Shown piece after piece: positions 34,873 to 49,194 of a stretch of 64,000 nt of DNA. This DNA is from Apis mellifera. Its lineage: Eukaryota; Arthropoda; Insecta; Hymenoptera; Apidae. The notes below the pieces were generated by a model. That model did no database searches. It saw only the letters and a program-made list of their open reading frames with translations, and was not told where the DNA came from. The stretch's first letter is position 1. Each line of letters starts with the position of its first letter. The stretch covers positions 10,069,931 to 10,133,930 of the forward strand of contig NC_037649.1 in NCBI RefSeq assembly GCF_003254395.2. The letters run 5' to 3'. The position numbers and the translations under genes are program-made.

Positions 34873-34908
<36 letters not shown>
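34873..34908 (+). repeat. (TTTC)n microsatellite
   Basis: About nine copies of TTTC. Together with the AAAG tract about 300 bp upstream it forms an inverted purine/pyrimidine pair. Confidence 0.92.
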
Positions 34909-37900
34909 TTTTACCCCCAAGAATCGCCAAGAATCCCATATTGCGTCATCCTCACGTTCGCGCCCCGTCACTTTGTGTAGGATTTTACGAGCCGTTCTAA
35001 ACTCGCTCCATCCGGTTTTGCCCCCACTGTAAAAAACTATTAAACATCCCGGCTCATTAAGTGCATTCGCTTGTACAAGATTATCGAATAAATTGCCGAT
35101 AAGATGATACAGCTAATTAATGACGGTACACCTTGTTATAAATTGTAAATTGCTGATTTAATCCCCGTTTCCGCGGGCGTGACCCATTCAACCCTCGCCT
35201 GTTGTCCTCGTCGCTTTGTCGGGCAAGGTTTATTTTTATTCCCCGCCCACTTTTAACGCCTCGTTCGAATTGGCCCCGAAAGATCACGCGGTTGACAATG
35301 ATGTTTCGTGGCCATTAACAAAGTTCCAACTTACCAACGGCCAAAGTTCCAGTGTGTGTTCCCTAAACGAGCTCGACACATTCCAGAAATTTTATCGCAC
35401 GCTCCGAGAGCATCTTGTTCGCCCCGTGTCCCTGTTCCACAGTTTTTCACCTCGTTCTCGCTCCTCCTCCTTCTTCCCCTTCCTCTTCCTCTTCCTCTCC
35501 TTTCTTTCTCTCCCCTTTTTTCCTTTTATCTCCACCTCGAAACCCCCTCGGAACAGGATTCGAACGGCGGGGTGCGGATTTATAGGCTTTAATTAAACGC
35601 TATTCATTAGGGTTGGTCGCGCGACTCGGTTGCCGAAATTGGCTCCAATGCCTCCGAAAAGCACTCCGATTAGCTATCGCTTTAGACCACACAGGCGGAG
35701 CTCGCCTCTCGTCTGTGACGCGAATCTCTTCGTTCACGATTTCGATTTTATCGAGAATCCTTTCTTTAATACGGGAGGGGGATCGTTTACCTTCTTCCTC
35801 TCTGATCAAAGGCGAAGAAAAATCCCCTTCGACCATCGTCATTCAATTTTCGAGATCGCTGTTCTCTTTCTCCTTCTTTTTCCCACACGCTAAGACGTAT
35901 TATCGCCCCGATATCCCACCCCGAAATATTTATAACTTCTCAAAAAGCGGGCCCGATGAAGCGGTCTGATTAGGCGACTTGATTTATCTCTCCCCCCTTC
36001 CTGTGCTGTGGCTATGTAGCTGGCGGTGCTATGCTATACGGCTCGCATCCCTCGCTCCCCCTTTCGCGCGTGCAATCTCGTTAAAATTTATTCATGATTC
36101 GGTCGCATCCTTGCGGACGGGGAAGGGGACTGGTCCGACTGGTCCGTTCCGCGGTCCAAATATTCGGACGGCCTATTTTCCGCGTAATGCGATACGGGCT
36201 TAATACCACTCCTCCTCTCGAACCGGTCGCGAGATTTGATTTATCGACCGTCGGTATCGACTTTGTTCGATACGGCCCCCACGGTTAATCTGAAGCTTCG
36301 TCCCTCCCTCCATACGGCATCGAGAGCATCGCAAGCAACTCTCTCTTCCTCTCTCATTGTTCTCTCGCCGACACGACGCCGTCACTATGAATCTTAAACG
36401 CGGTTAATGGTAAAATTAGGGTTATCGATAAGTCGCCTGTTCGAAGGATGATGGGACGTGGAGGGAAGGGTTGCAAGATCGGGTTTATTAAATAAGTAAT
36501 TTTCTCTTACGAAAGATAATACGAGAACGGAGGGAAGGAGGGGAGGAAGAGAAACGGTGTGATGGTGTGACGCAGCAAGGAGAGGGGAGAGGGAATTAAT
36601 CGCGGTGAGTCGGGAAAACGCGTTGTCGGGTTTTTATTCGGATTTTGTTTTGTTCCTCGCGGACGGTTTCGTGTACTTCAGGAGTGATGCGCTGGCACCT
36701 TGTCAGACTTGTAGGCGTTTCGCCTGCCTCGTTTCATACCTTCAACCGTTGTACAATGGGGTACAACGACGTGGAGAAGGAGGGAAGAGCATGCTCGCCC
36801 ACCTCCGAAACTAATAAGTATTGTCCATCAGCCGCATTGTTTCGATGCCCACGTAACCCAGCCAAACACGTCCCGAACAAGTTACAGTTTAAAGTGGTCG
36901 GGTCGTTAGTTAGGGCCACGTTAGGGTGACCACTCCGCTTCGTTAGACTTCGTGCGTGCATTCGGCCGTACCCCCTCTTTCAGGGGGTTTCGAGACGCCC
37001 GAATAATCCCCCCCCCTCCTCGTTCCACGAATCATCCGATTGCCGGTATACGAGGGAAGGGAGGGATCTTTCGATTTTTCTGCAATAATTTATCGCGCGT
37101 ATCGGATTTTCTTCCATCACGAACTCTCGAGACGATTTCACGACCGTTGCCATTTTCCCCCTATCCAACGAACCCACGATCCTATTGTTGTGTCTACTTC
37201 TTCTACTCTCCGGGTTACTGCCGGCAATAACTTGGAATATGAAAAGAGTGGTTTTATCACTAAGTGCGATCGTTCTGTATCACGGGGGATATTATGCTCG
37301 GCTTGTGCGTCCAACCATTTCAAATTTTTTTCTTCTTCTTCTTCTTCTTCGTAGTCGTCGTATAAATCGAATGAATAAAATATACGTTTTCCTCTCGGTT
37401 AATTCCTCCATAAGAATATTTCCTCTCGGGGGGGAACGAGTTCCTTTTCCCACACGTACGATGTTTCTTCGAACCGGGAGGGAGAGGGGAGGGGATATTC
37501 GGAATCGTAGTTAGTCCTATCGTGTCCAAACGTGATCGTTCCCCACCTCCCCCTCCCTCGTTTCCATCCTATATTTACATAACACTCGTAAGCGCCACGT
37601 TAAATCGCCCTCCCCTCCCTGTTTAGATTTAACTACCACTTGGAGAAATCATATTAACCAAATACTGCAGTCGTTATGCTTGGAAAGCCCGATCGTGCGG
37701 TGGAAATAAATTACCAACGCACCCTTGGAACCTTTGAGGATGAACGTAAGTTAAGAGGGGAAACGGTTGTCCCTTTCCTCGTCACGGGGACCCACCGCGT
37801 ATTACAATTCTTTACGACTTCTATCCCCTCTTATCGTTATCTACTCTCCTACTAGAAAATTCTATCCCGCGATTCCCTTCGTTCACTCGTTATATACAGG

Positions 37901-38410
37901 TTAATAATTAATTCTCGAATCCTTCAAATCCTTTTCGTCGTCTCATCCGAAATGCCACGCCCTCGAAATGACGAGTAAAGTCTACTTAGAAAAAAAACTA
38001 CCAATGGTGATACTACAAGCCAAGAGATAACAAGGGATCGTGGATTAGCGTTGGAACATTGTTTTCGCGATAAATTCGATTCGTTGTAGAAAGTTATCGC
38101 TTATAAATTTCGCTGCCGTGTTGCGGATTGGCGGTGCAGCGGCCGAAAAGAAAAAGAGAGAGAGAGAGAAAAAAAAAGAAAAGGAATGCGACACCGAGCG
38201 AGGGGATAGACACGCTCGTCCCCTCCACCTTCTCTCGTACGTGTACGAAATAAATTGGCCTTTATATTAGCACGAGTCGTGGCATAAATCCCGGTTCTCA
38301 TTGTATCGGCCCCCGTGGGTGGACGACGCTGCACGTGGGCAAAATCCGCTTCCCTCCGCTTCGAAAGTGGCGCGTGAACGTGGGGGTGGAGAGGAAGAAA
38401 GAAAGAAAGA

Positions 38411-38436
38411 GAAGAGAGAGAGAGAGAGAGAGAGAG
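38411..38436 (+). repeat. (AG)n microsatellite
   Basis: About 13 AG repeats, preceded by GAAA repeats from about 38397. Confidence 0.92.
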
Positions 38437-38645
38437 GTTGAAAGTCATCCGAGATGAAACTCGTCAGGGTGAGACGCACGTGTTCCAGAGGCCGATAAAA
38501 TAAATTCGTTTAAAAGCGGGATCCGGGGTTACGATTCCTCTTCTCCGCTCCGCACGCGGCCCTATTTTATAGAGCTGGCTCGCGATAAAAGGCCCACGCT
38601 CGGCCGTGGAAAATAAGAAATCGGCCGAGACTACGGCGGATAAAA

Positions 38646-38679
38646 CGGCGCGGCGCGGCGCGGCGTGGCGTGGCGTGGC
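38646..38679 (+). repeat. CGGCG/TGGCG minisatellite
   Basis: Repeating GGCGC units that change to GGCGT units (CGGCGCGGCGCGGCG then TGGCGTGGCG), about seven 5-bp units, extremely GC-rich. Confidence 0.88.
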
Positions 38680-39681
38680 AGGTGCGTCCGTTACCGATCG
38701 TTTAGATTTCGCGCGGCCACCGTTCCGTATCCTCATCCTGCAACCCGGCAGATAACCGGGAAAGGAAGCGCGCGCAATTGCTGATAAACGCACGGGACGA
38801 GGATCAATGGGCCGTGGAAATTTTGCGTGGAATTTTTCCGACTCCACTTTCCCTTCCTTCCTTCCTTCCCTCTTTAGATTGCACGCGCGTTAAATCCTGT
38901 CTGGTGTGGACGAGGGGAGGCCGCGTACGATATTACGCGTGGAGAATCGCGATTTAAAAGGTGCGGTTGAAGGCGGCTCGGAGCAACGCGAGTGCCCGTC
39001 GATGCCCTCACACGGCGTTTCTCGCGCCCCCCTCCCTCTCCTGATATATGCAACCGCGTAGCAAGTAGGCGGTGACGCGCCTCGTCCGCGACACGCACGA
39101 CACGCCGCGGAGAGATGCCGATTTATAATCCCAACGATGAGCTCCCTGTGTCGTACGAATCGAAGAGCGAGGTGGCGTCGGTTGGCGTTGAAGAAAGAAA
39201 GAGGAGCGCAATGGGGCGGCGAATGAGAGAAGAGAATTCGTGGGATATATAAAGGCGAGCGTTGATACGACGATTTATGAAAATCTTCTCGTAAACTGCT
39301 TTATAAATTGTGCTTATTATCGACCATTTATCCCCCGGGTATTTATTTCCATTTCCTTGTCTGCTCGCGAGATGGGGCGGGCAAGATAGAGCGCGTGGAT
39401 TCTAATCCTTTCGCGGGGCGGGGGGAAGGAGGAGGGGGCGAGTCTTACCGCGACGTTTATCGCTCACCGCAGGTTTAATAATGCGACAAGCTTAACTCTC
39501 GACGAATCGACGAGATTTACGAAACGAAAGACGCGCGGCTTCGCGAACCCGATCGTATTTCTTCGTCCCTCGGCGCCACCCGTGAGACACGAGCCGTTTC
39601 TTTTGATAAATCGACGAGTAGGACGATCGATCGTCGTATTCTACTTGCGAGCGTATCTATAAGGAACAACAGTATTGGAGA

Positions 39682-39700
39682 CAGAGAGAGAGAGAGAGAG
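39682..39700 (+). repeat. (AG)n microsatellite
   Basis: Nine to ten AG repeats in GC-rich DNA. Confidence 0.9.
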
Positions 39701-42700
39701 GTTTCGCAACGTTTAATTGTCCTTTTTCCGTTTCGAGATTACGGGGATTAGTTTTAAAAGGGATTCGTATGCGACGAAGGAGGGAAAAAGATGGGCCACC
39801 GTGGGACGCAATCGCGTTACCGCAAAGTAATTACGCATTTTCTCGTCACTCGAGGCCGTGTTGTGACTGTTCCTTCACCACGGACGGATGTGAGCGATGA
39901 CAAGGAGTCGCGGTCCCGGTGGGAGGTCTCAACAATGACCATCCGCCTCCTACTCGGCCGCGCCGCTACCTGGAGAACGGCTCGGCTCGTGCCCCGGCCG
40001 TTGATGGCTTCCGATCGTTGTCGAGTCTCGAACAAATACGTTTCGTATTCCAAGTGTTGTTCAAATATCCTTCTCCGTTCCCCGAATATCTCCTTTTCCA
40101 CGTCGCCGTCTCATTTTCGACGCGATTCCACGCGACGACCCTTCGAAACGAGCTCGAGTTTCCTACCTCCGTATTTTTTTTACGATCCACGTTCCTTTTC
40201 ATCGCTGGACGAGCCGTGTATCTCGAGAGAGAGAGAGAGACAGAGAGACAGGCAGTTGTTTTCCTTTTCAATTCATTGATCTACTCGAATTGAACTCTAA
40301 GCCGTTGGACGTGTTCGAACGAAAAGCCCGAGTGAACTGGCAGCGGCGATCCTCCTCTTCTCTCCTCTCTCGGGTTCGAGCGAGACGGACCTCCTTACTG
40401 ATCGTAGGTGGTCCTTCCTCGTCGGGCGCAACGATTTTAAATTAAAATTAAAGTCAAGCGATCTTACGGTTCCCGGTCTGCCCGACAACGCCGCCACCCG
40501 CGTTACAACAATGTTAATGGAACCGGTGGTGAAATTGCGGCCCCTGTCGTTGCGGCCCGACAAAACGCTTGCACGTATTCGTACCGTTCTCGATCCTTTA
40601 ACCGAAAACCGAGCCAACGTGACTTCTTTAAAGGAATGTCGAGCTCGATCTCGTTCTCGACGATTCATGCCACGGCGTTTCTTAAATCCTTCAAACTCTC
40701 TTCTCTCCCCTTGCGATTCGAAGAATCTCTTTCGAACAACATCTTTCCTCCCCCGAATTTTTATCTTCGACGGCGAGGTTAAAATTGTTCTGCCAATTTC
40801 GAAGAGGAGGAAGAACAGCAATTGAAGAAGGAGAACGGATTGGATTAGAAAATTTTAACGCGTGCTATCGTTTAATTCACCTGGAAGAAGGGGAAGGAGA
40901 GAAGTCTCCCACCCTCTCCACTATTGTTGATTTTTGCTCATTGTTCGTAGCTTGAAATCCGCAACGGCGACCACTTTATGAGAGGGCGTGCGTCCGTTCT
41001 CACCGGGCGGCGGATAATTGGCTTCGTGTTTTTCGGAGTGTTGCGATGTTTATACGCGCGGCACGCTCGTATCACTATTTCATAATTAGCAAGCAAGTTA
41101 TTGTTCATGGCGGCATGGCGCACGGGGTCAAGCTGCGAGCCGGGGCGTGCGTGAAAAACGAGCTGGAGACCCGCTTCGTTATTATTTCATTAATGTCATC
41201 CGGATATCTTTCGAGTGACGCGTATTGTTCGATCGTGACTCTTTTATATATATATATATATATGTTGCGTTCGCATAATTTATCGCCTCGTTCTCGTTTC
41301 CGGGCTCGGGAAACGGTTTCACGGCCGTTCCTCACGTCGACGCAACAATTCGACGTTCTCCTCCCTTCTTTTTTCTCCTTCGATCCGCGAAACTTTACGC
41401 TCCTCGTTCGAGATATCTCATAGCTTAATAATCCTGGAAATCTGACGAACAACGATCGAATAAACGAGGAAATGGCCAATTTCATTCTCTGCTTTAACTC
41501 TGTTTCTTTCTCTTTCCGTTTTACGAACCATAAACACCTTCGATAAGAACGGTACGAATCTTTGTGGAGGAATCCTGGAAGGGATAGTTGGTTTCGATTG
41601 ATCTATTAATTGGCGATTTGGTTTAATAACTTTGATCTTGGATATTCGAAAAGTTTACATAACCAGTAAAGAATGTTTATTTAATTTTGCGATATGTTCG
41701 TCCTTCCTTTTGATATAATAAGCATATGTTAATTCGTTCGAGGCGCGCGTCAATTAGTCGTTTCCAGGCGTAAAAATATTCGAAAACACGAGGTGATGCG
41801 GGCGATGAATTATCTCCTCGGTGGTCTAGCGATTTTATTTCGACGAATTTCGAAAAGTGGCCCGCGGCCACGAGGCATTAGTCACGGAGGTAATTGGCGG
41901 AGGGAGTGGAGATTCTATACGCGCGGCGGAATAGCTCGGCCGAAACTCTCTCTCTCTCTCTCTTGCAACCCTTTTTTTCTTAACCAACGCAGACTAAAAA
42001 CGAGGGCTTCGGATCACAGTCCCTAAAACTTGGGTGTCTCCTCTCGTCATATCCTTCCCGAATATAAACATCTCGCCCGCTTTGAAGTTGTCCAAGGATA
42101 GTTTTACATCCCGGCCGTGAAATCCAGCCCGGGGATCAACAACGCAAAGCTTCTCTCTTCTTCTCTCAGTCGTAAAAAGTGATGTGATAAGGATCCGAAC
42201 CGCGAGGGACAATAACGAACAATTTTCGCGAGTGGTGCGAATATTTTTTTAACGAGTTTCGAATTCTGAGAAAGGAAGACGAGAGAAGCGCGCGGAACAA
42301 TAGGACAATGATTTCGAATTCGATAGTCCTGGAAGGTTGGAGGAGAGAGAAAGAGAGCTCGATGCGTGGTTTATTATCGTATAGCGCGGAGGACGATGTT
42401 CGAGGATTTAATTAGCATAGAATTATAAAATGTCAAAAGGTGGGCGTTTTCACGGGCGAGCAGAGAGAGAGAGAGAGGGCTCTCCTCTCGCGGAAATATT
42501 GCGCCCGCGGGCAATAATCTGCCCCGCTGGATTATTCCGGCTATTGGCGCGCGGCTGGTCGCCGTATTTGCATACACGCCCGATATATAGCATTCGTCGA
42601 TTACCTTACCAACGTTTTTCCATCCCTGTTTACATCGTATTTCACCGTGTGCGCGCACATACGCGCGCACAGTCGTATCAATTACACGCGCGTGGTGCCT

Positions 42701-43354
42701 CGCGCGGAGGAGCGAAATTAACGAGACGCAGGCGCAAAAAAAGAAGGAGGTTAGGGGAGAGAAGGGAGAGAGAAGAAGGGGAAAAAGGCGAATATAAAAA
42801 TGTGCAAGTGGCGCCACGATATTCTCGAGAAGCGGTCGATTCTCACGAAGTCGATCCACGAACGTGAATCGTCCCACACGGTTTCCATGGTTTTCAGTTT
42901 TGCCGGCGGTGGTCCCCGTCCGCCACGTTTTTTCCGCAACCTTTCTTCGACCCGTCCCTCTACCCCTCCCCTCCTCCTCTCTCGGTTCTTACCTTATCCG
43001 AGGTTCTTTAATTCGCACGCGTGGGCGCGAATGGGCCGCGAAGGACCCATTCCTGTCCTTGTCCGCCGCGCTCGATCTCTTTCCCTCGTGAACAGCGCGA
43101 GGCAGCGCAGCTCCAAAAGCACGCGCTTTTAAACGCTATATAATCGCGTGGCCCTTTGGGAAGCCTAATGCATTCGATCGTTGATTTACGCACTATCCAC
43201 GTCCAATATATCGGGGACTCGGCCCCGTGTATGAAATTAATTTCGTACATGCCCCGCTGGCCTCGCGGCCGTGTAACTATCAATAATAAAACCGTACGGG
43301 CTTATATACGCTCTCTTCTAAACGAGTCCCTCCTCCCTTTTATCTTTCTCATTC

Positions 43355-43357
<3 letters not shown>

Positions 43358-43387
<30 letters not shown>
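43358..43387 (+). repeat. (CT)n microsatellite
   Basis: About 15 CT repeats within a longer pyrimidine-rich stretch (43327-43420). Confidence 0.93.
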
Positions 43388-43389
<2 letters not shown>

Positions 43390-45020
43390 ATACTTTCGCT
43401 CGGATCTACTCCCATCCGATTTTCGCCTTCTCGACGATTACCTACGCGTCGATCACAATGCAATGCACCACCGAGCGAACGATGGAAGGAAAGCGAGGGT
43501 TTTAAAAGAAGATTTTCGAGCGATACGTTTGAAAGGTGGCATCGACCGAGGTGATTAAGATTAGCGATTAGAGGGAACCCGGTAAAAAAATACCACTACT
43601 CGATAAGGATACCGTTGCTTCGCTTCCCACACGACGAGTCACCGACGAGTCCTTGGAGGGGAGAAATGTTGGGCGGCTCTCTCTCTCTCGGCGCGGAAGC
43701 ATCGGCAACCACTCGCACGGACCCGATACACATGTCGCGTTATTAATATTGGCTACGCTCCTCTCCTCTTTCCCCCTTTTTTCTTTTACGCCCTGGAATC
43801 TGGTCCCAGAGCGTATAATCTCGCGCGCCAAGTTCGGGGACACTCGCCGCCACCCGGCAATCTGCATACGCTTATATCGCCTCCACGGTTCCTTCAACCC
43901 CTTCTCCTGCGATCGAGAAAGATCGAGAAGAGGGGAGGGGAGGGTTCGATCGATTAACGCCGCCTGTCGTCGCTCTTTCTCCGTAGAAACAACAAGATCT
44001 ATCGTTTCCTCGGCGACTTTATTACAAAAAATGACTAGGTTCGAGTTGGAAAGTTGGAAAGGTGGTGTAGGTTGTCGCTGACTGTTGTGCATTGCGCGGG
44101 CATAGTCGTAACTCGAGCACAGATAGATCTGTGCAACCGTGTTTTAAAAGGTAGTTAAGCGCGAAAAACTATTCGCCCACGGCACACCTTCCTCCGTGTA
44201 TCGAGATCTACTATTTTTACATCCATCCATCTTTTTTATTCCTCCTTCCTCCGAGGAATGGAATGGATCGAATGGAATTCTATTCCCGGTACTAATCGGC
44301 GACGACGAGTGGAAATTGGAATGGATATCATTCGAATGCGAATACTTTTCCCCTGAAATTTTGCCCGAAAGAAGCGATTGTCGAGTCGCGAACGATCGAA
44401 TATCTTATTCGCAAAACGGTTATATAAGCAAGATCTCGTGGCATCGTGGCAAGATTTTTTCCTCCGTGTATAAACATCGCGCGTTACCTTGTCGCGTTCA
44501 CGGAGCACGTCATAAAATAACCATTATCCCCGCTGGATGAACCGCGATTCGATCTCCCGATATCTTTAAAAGGGATATTGACGATCGGAGGAACGGGCGT
44601 CAGATCACGCGATACCGCGTCCTCTCCCGTCCCTGCAAAAAGTTTCTCTCACGAGTATCCGGTAAGTGCCTCCATTATCCTTCGCGCTCTTTCCATTTCT
44701 TGCCCAAAAAACCATCCACGCCCGAGAACTTTGAAATTTTCACAACTCGCCTCTTGAAAATTATTCCAACTCGATCGTCCCGTTTGGAAAACGATCTCTC
44801 TCTTTCCCATCCTAACCAGCAGTCCTCGAGATGGATCGAAAGAGAAAGAGAGGGAGAGAGGGAGAGAGTGGTCCAAGCTACGGTGAAGTAGGATGTTTTT
44901 CTCATGAGCTCACGATGCATCGCGGAGACTCGTTTGGATCGCGTTTGGAAGACTTTACCTCCGCCTTCCATATATGTAATGACCGAGAGGGAGACGAAGA
45001 AGCGAGGAAAGAAACGAACA

Positions 45021-45038
45021 CAGAGAGAGAGAGAGAGA
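45021..45038 (+). repeat. (AG)n microsatellite
   Basis: About nine AG repeats inside a purine-dominated stretch of roughly 44980-45160. Confidence 0.88.
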
Positions 45039-48000
45039 CGACGGAGAAGGTTAAAGCGGAGGAGAAGGGGGATCTGAATCCAGGTAGGAGCGATCGAGAG
45101 AGGAGGAGGAGGACGAGGAAGGTTGGAGAGAAGAAGAGGAGGAAGACGAGCGAGCGGCAAGGGCCCCACCTAGACGCGTGGGACCGACACCCACGATCCT
45201 TGCATCAACGTACCGACTCTCATCGCGCACACGCGGCACTTACATATAGCAGGGTTTTACGACGGGGAGACAGGCTGTCGTGGTAATAAGAGGGGCCCTG
45301 GCCACGCGCGGCCAAGCCTGCCAACCACTCAGAAATAGAGGGCCGATCACCTCTACGAATGTTTCTCTTTCGTTTCTGATTCTCGCCGAGATAAGAGGGG
45401 CCGATCCGAACTCGTACTTTCGATCGCCTTCCAAGATGAATTGCCCCAGCGAGAGTCGCCGCGTTTCTAGCCAGCTACACGCAGGGAGACCTGTGATCCG
45501 TCCAAAGGTTGATCGGGAGGGGAACAAGATTTTTTTGTCGCTCTCTCCCTCGTTCATGTATCTCTTACGTACGTAGGTTTTGATAAACGACGCGAAAGCC
45601 GTTCGTTGAAGAGGTTAGGGACAAGTTTTGGACAACTTGGATGACGTCTTTTCGAAATTTTTCGCCAATTCCTCGTTAAAACTATCGTTAAAAAGTTGAA
45701 ACGACGCGGTTGGAGGGTATCCTCTCCCCGAAATTGCTGCGGTAAAGTTCTACTTGGCGCGTGCACCGTAAAACCACTTATTATTCGAGGCTGAAAGCCG
45801 ATATTCTGGGTCTTACACGTGTTACCTGTTAGCAACACGAGCTTCCTGATAGGCAAGACGGATCGCCCCGCGAGGATCGGTGGATTTACAGGAAACGAGT
45901 AGGTGGAGAGACAGTGGTCGCGGGCGAATCGGAGAAGGAAAGGATTTCGCGAAACGTAACGTCCTCCACCTCCCCCTCCCCTGTTAGCCGCGATGGTGAA
46001 TAAATCGCGGCGAGGAAATTGGCCGTTAATTAGAGAGAGGACAAAGGGTGCGCGCGCAATGATTAATGGTGGATAGGTGTTGAGTCGCATCGGCAGTCGT
46101 ATCAACGAGTTCGACGGATACTTTTGTCTCGTTATCTCGGCGGCTCCATTGTTTCCAACCCATTTTTTAAAACGTTCGACCAAACTCGGCGAACGGGCCG
46201 TAATTATGCCGTTTGATGGACGCGTCGATATAAAAAAAACCAGGCATTAATCACGAATCGTATTCAACAACCGCTCCTACGAGATTTATTTATTTATTTA
46301 TTTTTTTCTCTTTCTTTTCTTTCGTACGAGCAGGGCTGATTGATCTTAATCCCGATCCCTGGTGCTTTGTCGCTCCTTATCTGCCTTCGAATATCTTCCG
46401 ACCGTCCTGCCACGCCATCCCTTTCGACGACTAAATTTCCTCCTCAACTGAAACGTTCCGAGGATCCGCGACTTTTTTTCCAACTTATATCATTATACTC
46501 CTCCGTGGGAGTCTCAACCCTTCCTCGGCGAGTCTTTCACGCGTGTAACGTATTAGTAATAAATAAACGGCGAGTCGGTATTTTTCGACGTATGGGCGAG
46601 CAATTTATGGAAAGGGGTACCACGGTGGAATACGTTCGGATTACGAGCCGTCCATATATCATAATTAAACGCCACGGAAATGCGCCCAACTCCGGCGCAA
46701 CGTCTATAACTCTCCTCCTCCCGAGTCGACTGACTTCGAAAAGCGGGCGACTTGTTCGCTCCACCCCCGCAATCGTGTTTACGCGTCCCTCCTTAGCGCG
46801 ATCCTTGGAAAATTATCAGATATCGACGGATTTCCATTTTCTCCATCAATTCCTCGTCGTCTCCTCTTCAAACCTATCGTTTCGAAAAACGATAAAAAAT
46901 TGAAACGACGTTGGAGAGTATCGGTCCTAAAGTTCTCACTCTTTTAAATAATCGACGAAGAATGCGCGAACGTGAACGTGAAGGGAAGGGAAAAAATTTG
47001 ATCGAGATAGGGAGGCGGAAAAACGAGAATAGAAGCGTAAACAGTTAGGTGGTCGAAAGTCTGGAGCAACGGGGATCCAACCGGTGGTTCCACCCCCAAC
47101 CCCTTACAAATTCCTTACAAATTCTAACGTGGTCGAAGCAAGGAGAAGAGAGGACTGATTCACGTTCGCAGATCCCACGGCCAGATTATTCGCGCGTTTC
47201 GTTTCAAACCGCGCGAGGAAGCATCTCGATATCGCGTTAATAAATCTGCCTAATGCAAGGGGCGCGGCCCTTCTTCTGGTTCCACGGGTTTAAGGGTTCG
47301 TTCACACCGCGGATCTCGCGGTGCGCGCGTTTTATCACCGATCCCCGAATAAATCTCCGCTCGCGCCGTCGATTGTGCCTACTTCTTTTCATCTTTCTTC
47401 CTATCCTCCCCTCCCTACCGCTTCTGTTTCCTCTTCCACCCTTTCTTCTTCTTCTTCTTTTCTTCAAGCTCGCTCATTGGACGAGATCTCGGCTTTCGGT
47501 TATGTTGTTGTTGTTGTTGCCGAAGATGCCAGCCGGATCGGCTCGAGTTTCCGCTCCTTCATTGTGCGTATTCTCGCCACCATCTCCTCGTCTTTGTCCT
47601 TTCTTTAAACTCCTAACCGAGGATTCTATAAAGGCTAGATTGTAAGCGAGACGGCTCTCTTGTATCAAGTTGTTCCTCTCGAGGCGTGGGCGCACCCCTT
47701 CCCGCTCTTTCGCTCTCGGCCCCTAAACAACTTTCGGCGTTTCCCAAACTGCGTACCACGCTCGTCCCTTTTCCCTCCGTTTAAGGGCCAATTTATTCGT
47801 GTTTTAACGCTGTTTTCACTCGTCAACCGCGTCCAAATTGATCTCGACGATTACACGAGAGAGAGAGACAGAGAGAGAGAGAGGGGCGATGGTTATCGTC
47901 GTCGAGTTTCAAAACGAGCGTGGAGAGAAAGCGTAGATATTTATTATTATACCGTGAGATTATCGGCAATTCGATATTTTCGTCAGACGAGAAAAATGCC

Positions 48001-49008
48001 TCCGCCTTAAAATCGTATTTGCTGAAATACACGTTTCTTCGCATTGGGCGAAATAAGAGGACAAGGTAATCGGCCCGATACTCGTTTATCTTGAAACACT
48101 TTGCCCCGATCCTTCCCTGCCTCGTTTCTCAAACCTTTATCCATTCGTTTCTCTCTCTCTCTCTATATCGAAGCGAAAAATGTCGCAAGAGAAAAGAAGA
48201 AAACCATTTGGACAATTCCTAATTGCATCCTTTTCCATAATCATCGAGGCATTTAGAATATTATTCATAATATAATTCCATTTAAAATAATTTTCTGGTA
48301 TTTTTTTGGTTCGAGCAAAATTCCTTCTATTAATCCTCTCGAAGAATCTTAAAATATTTAATGCCTTCGCTCCCTATTTTCCAAAAATCAATTTTTCGAT
48401 CCTATCCCTCGAGGGACGGGGCGATTACCTGCCAAATTTCTTTTCCAACGAGATCTTCCAACCCTCTCCTCCAGAATTCATTTCATCCTGTTGGCGCGAA
48501 TAGCCTGTAATCTGCACTTATACGAGGATGGATCAGTTTTCTTGCGCGATGGCCAATAAATATCGCGCCCACTCTTCTTATTAGCGCGATCCGTCCATTT
48601 TCGGACGAGCCGTTGCAGCTCGTGCTCCTGGCTTTTTCACTTTTACGCGCTCCACGATCTTTTCGATTGCTTTTCGCTATAGTTTTAAAGCGAGATTCCA
48701 GCGAAACGCATCGTACATATATATATATTATTATTTCGTTCGCGGAATCATTGGACGAAAATTTAATTTTATTCATCGAATTTTATCGAAGAGATTGAAA
48801 TCGTTGAAATGAAGGAATAATAAAAAATTGAACGTGGAACATATTATTAACGCTTTTCATTTCAACGAAAGACAGTCTCCTCCTCGGCATCGCGTGGTCG
48901 AACGATAAAGACGATCCCGCCGACGATGGAGTCGCCGCAGACTTACGACGGAATACCGAGGAGGGACGAAGACGGGAGATACCGAGATCTGGTAAGAAAA
49001 AGCGGAGG

Positions 49009-49032
49009 ACGAGAGAGAGAGAGAGAGAGAGA
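49009..49032 (+). repeat. (GA)n microsatellite
   Basis: About 12 GA repeats. Confidence 0.92.
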
Positions 49033-49170
49033 ATAAATAAAGAGGAGCGCGGCGTCGTTCGCAATATGATTAATGTGGCCGATCGAGAGAGAGAAACAGA
49101 ACCAGTCTCGGTCCAGAAAGCCGCCTTCGGCTCGGTTCCTGGTCGTGGCTTCGTGCTCCAACTCGAAGGA

Positions 49171-49194
49171 ATCGATCGATCGATCGATCGATCG
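49171..49194 (+). repeat. (ATCG)n microsatellite
   Basis: Six copies of ATCG, a self-complementary tetranucleotide that can fold back on itself. Confidence 0.92.

Noticed and set aside
35541..35575. A GGATTCGAAC word resembling a tRNA B-box (reverse strand).
   Set aside because: The flanking bases do not form a T-stem or acceptor stem, and no A-box is positioned upstream.
39241..39290. TATATAAAGG as a promoter.
   Set aside because: No initiator or downstream exon could be tied to it; isolated TATA-like words are common here.
42374..46183. Long open frames of 150-209 codons on both strands (for example 42374-42877, 43568-44092 and 45554-46183, all minus).
   Set aside because: They overlap equally long frames on the opposite strand, encode Arg/Ser/Pro-rich strings that follow simple-sequence DNA, and show no domain. 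Stop codons are rare in GC-rich DNA, so such lengths are expected by chance.
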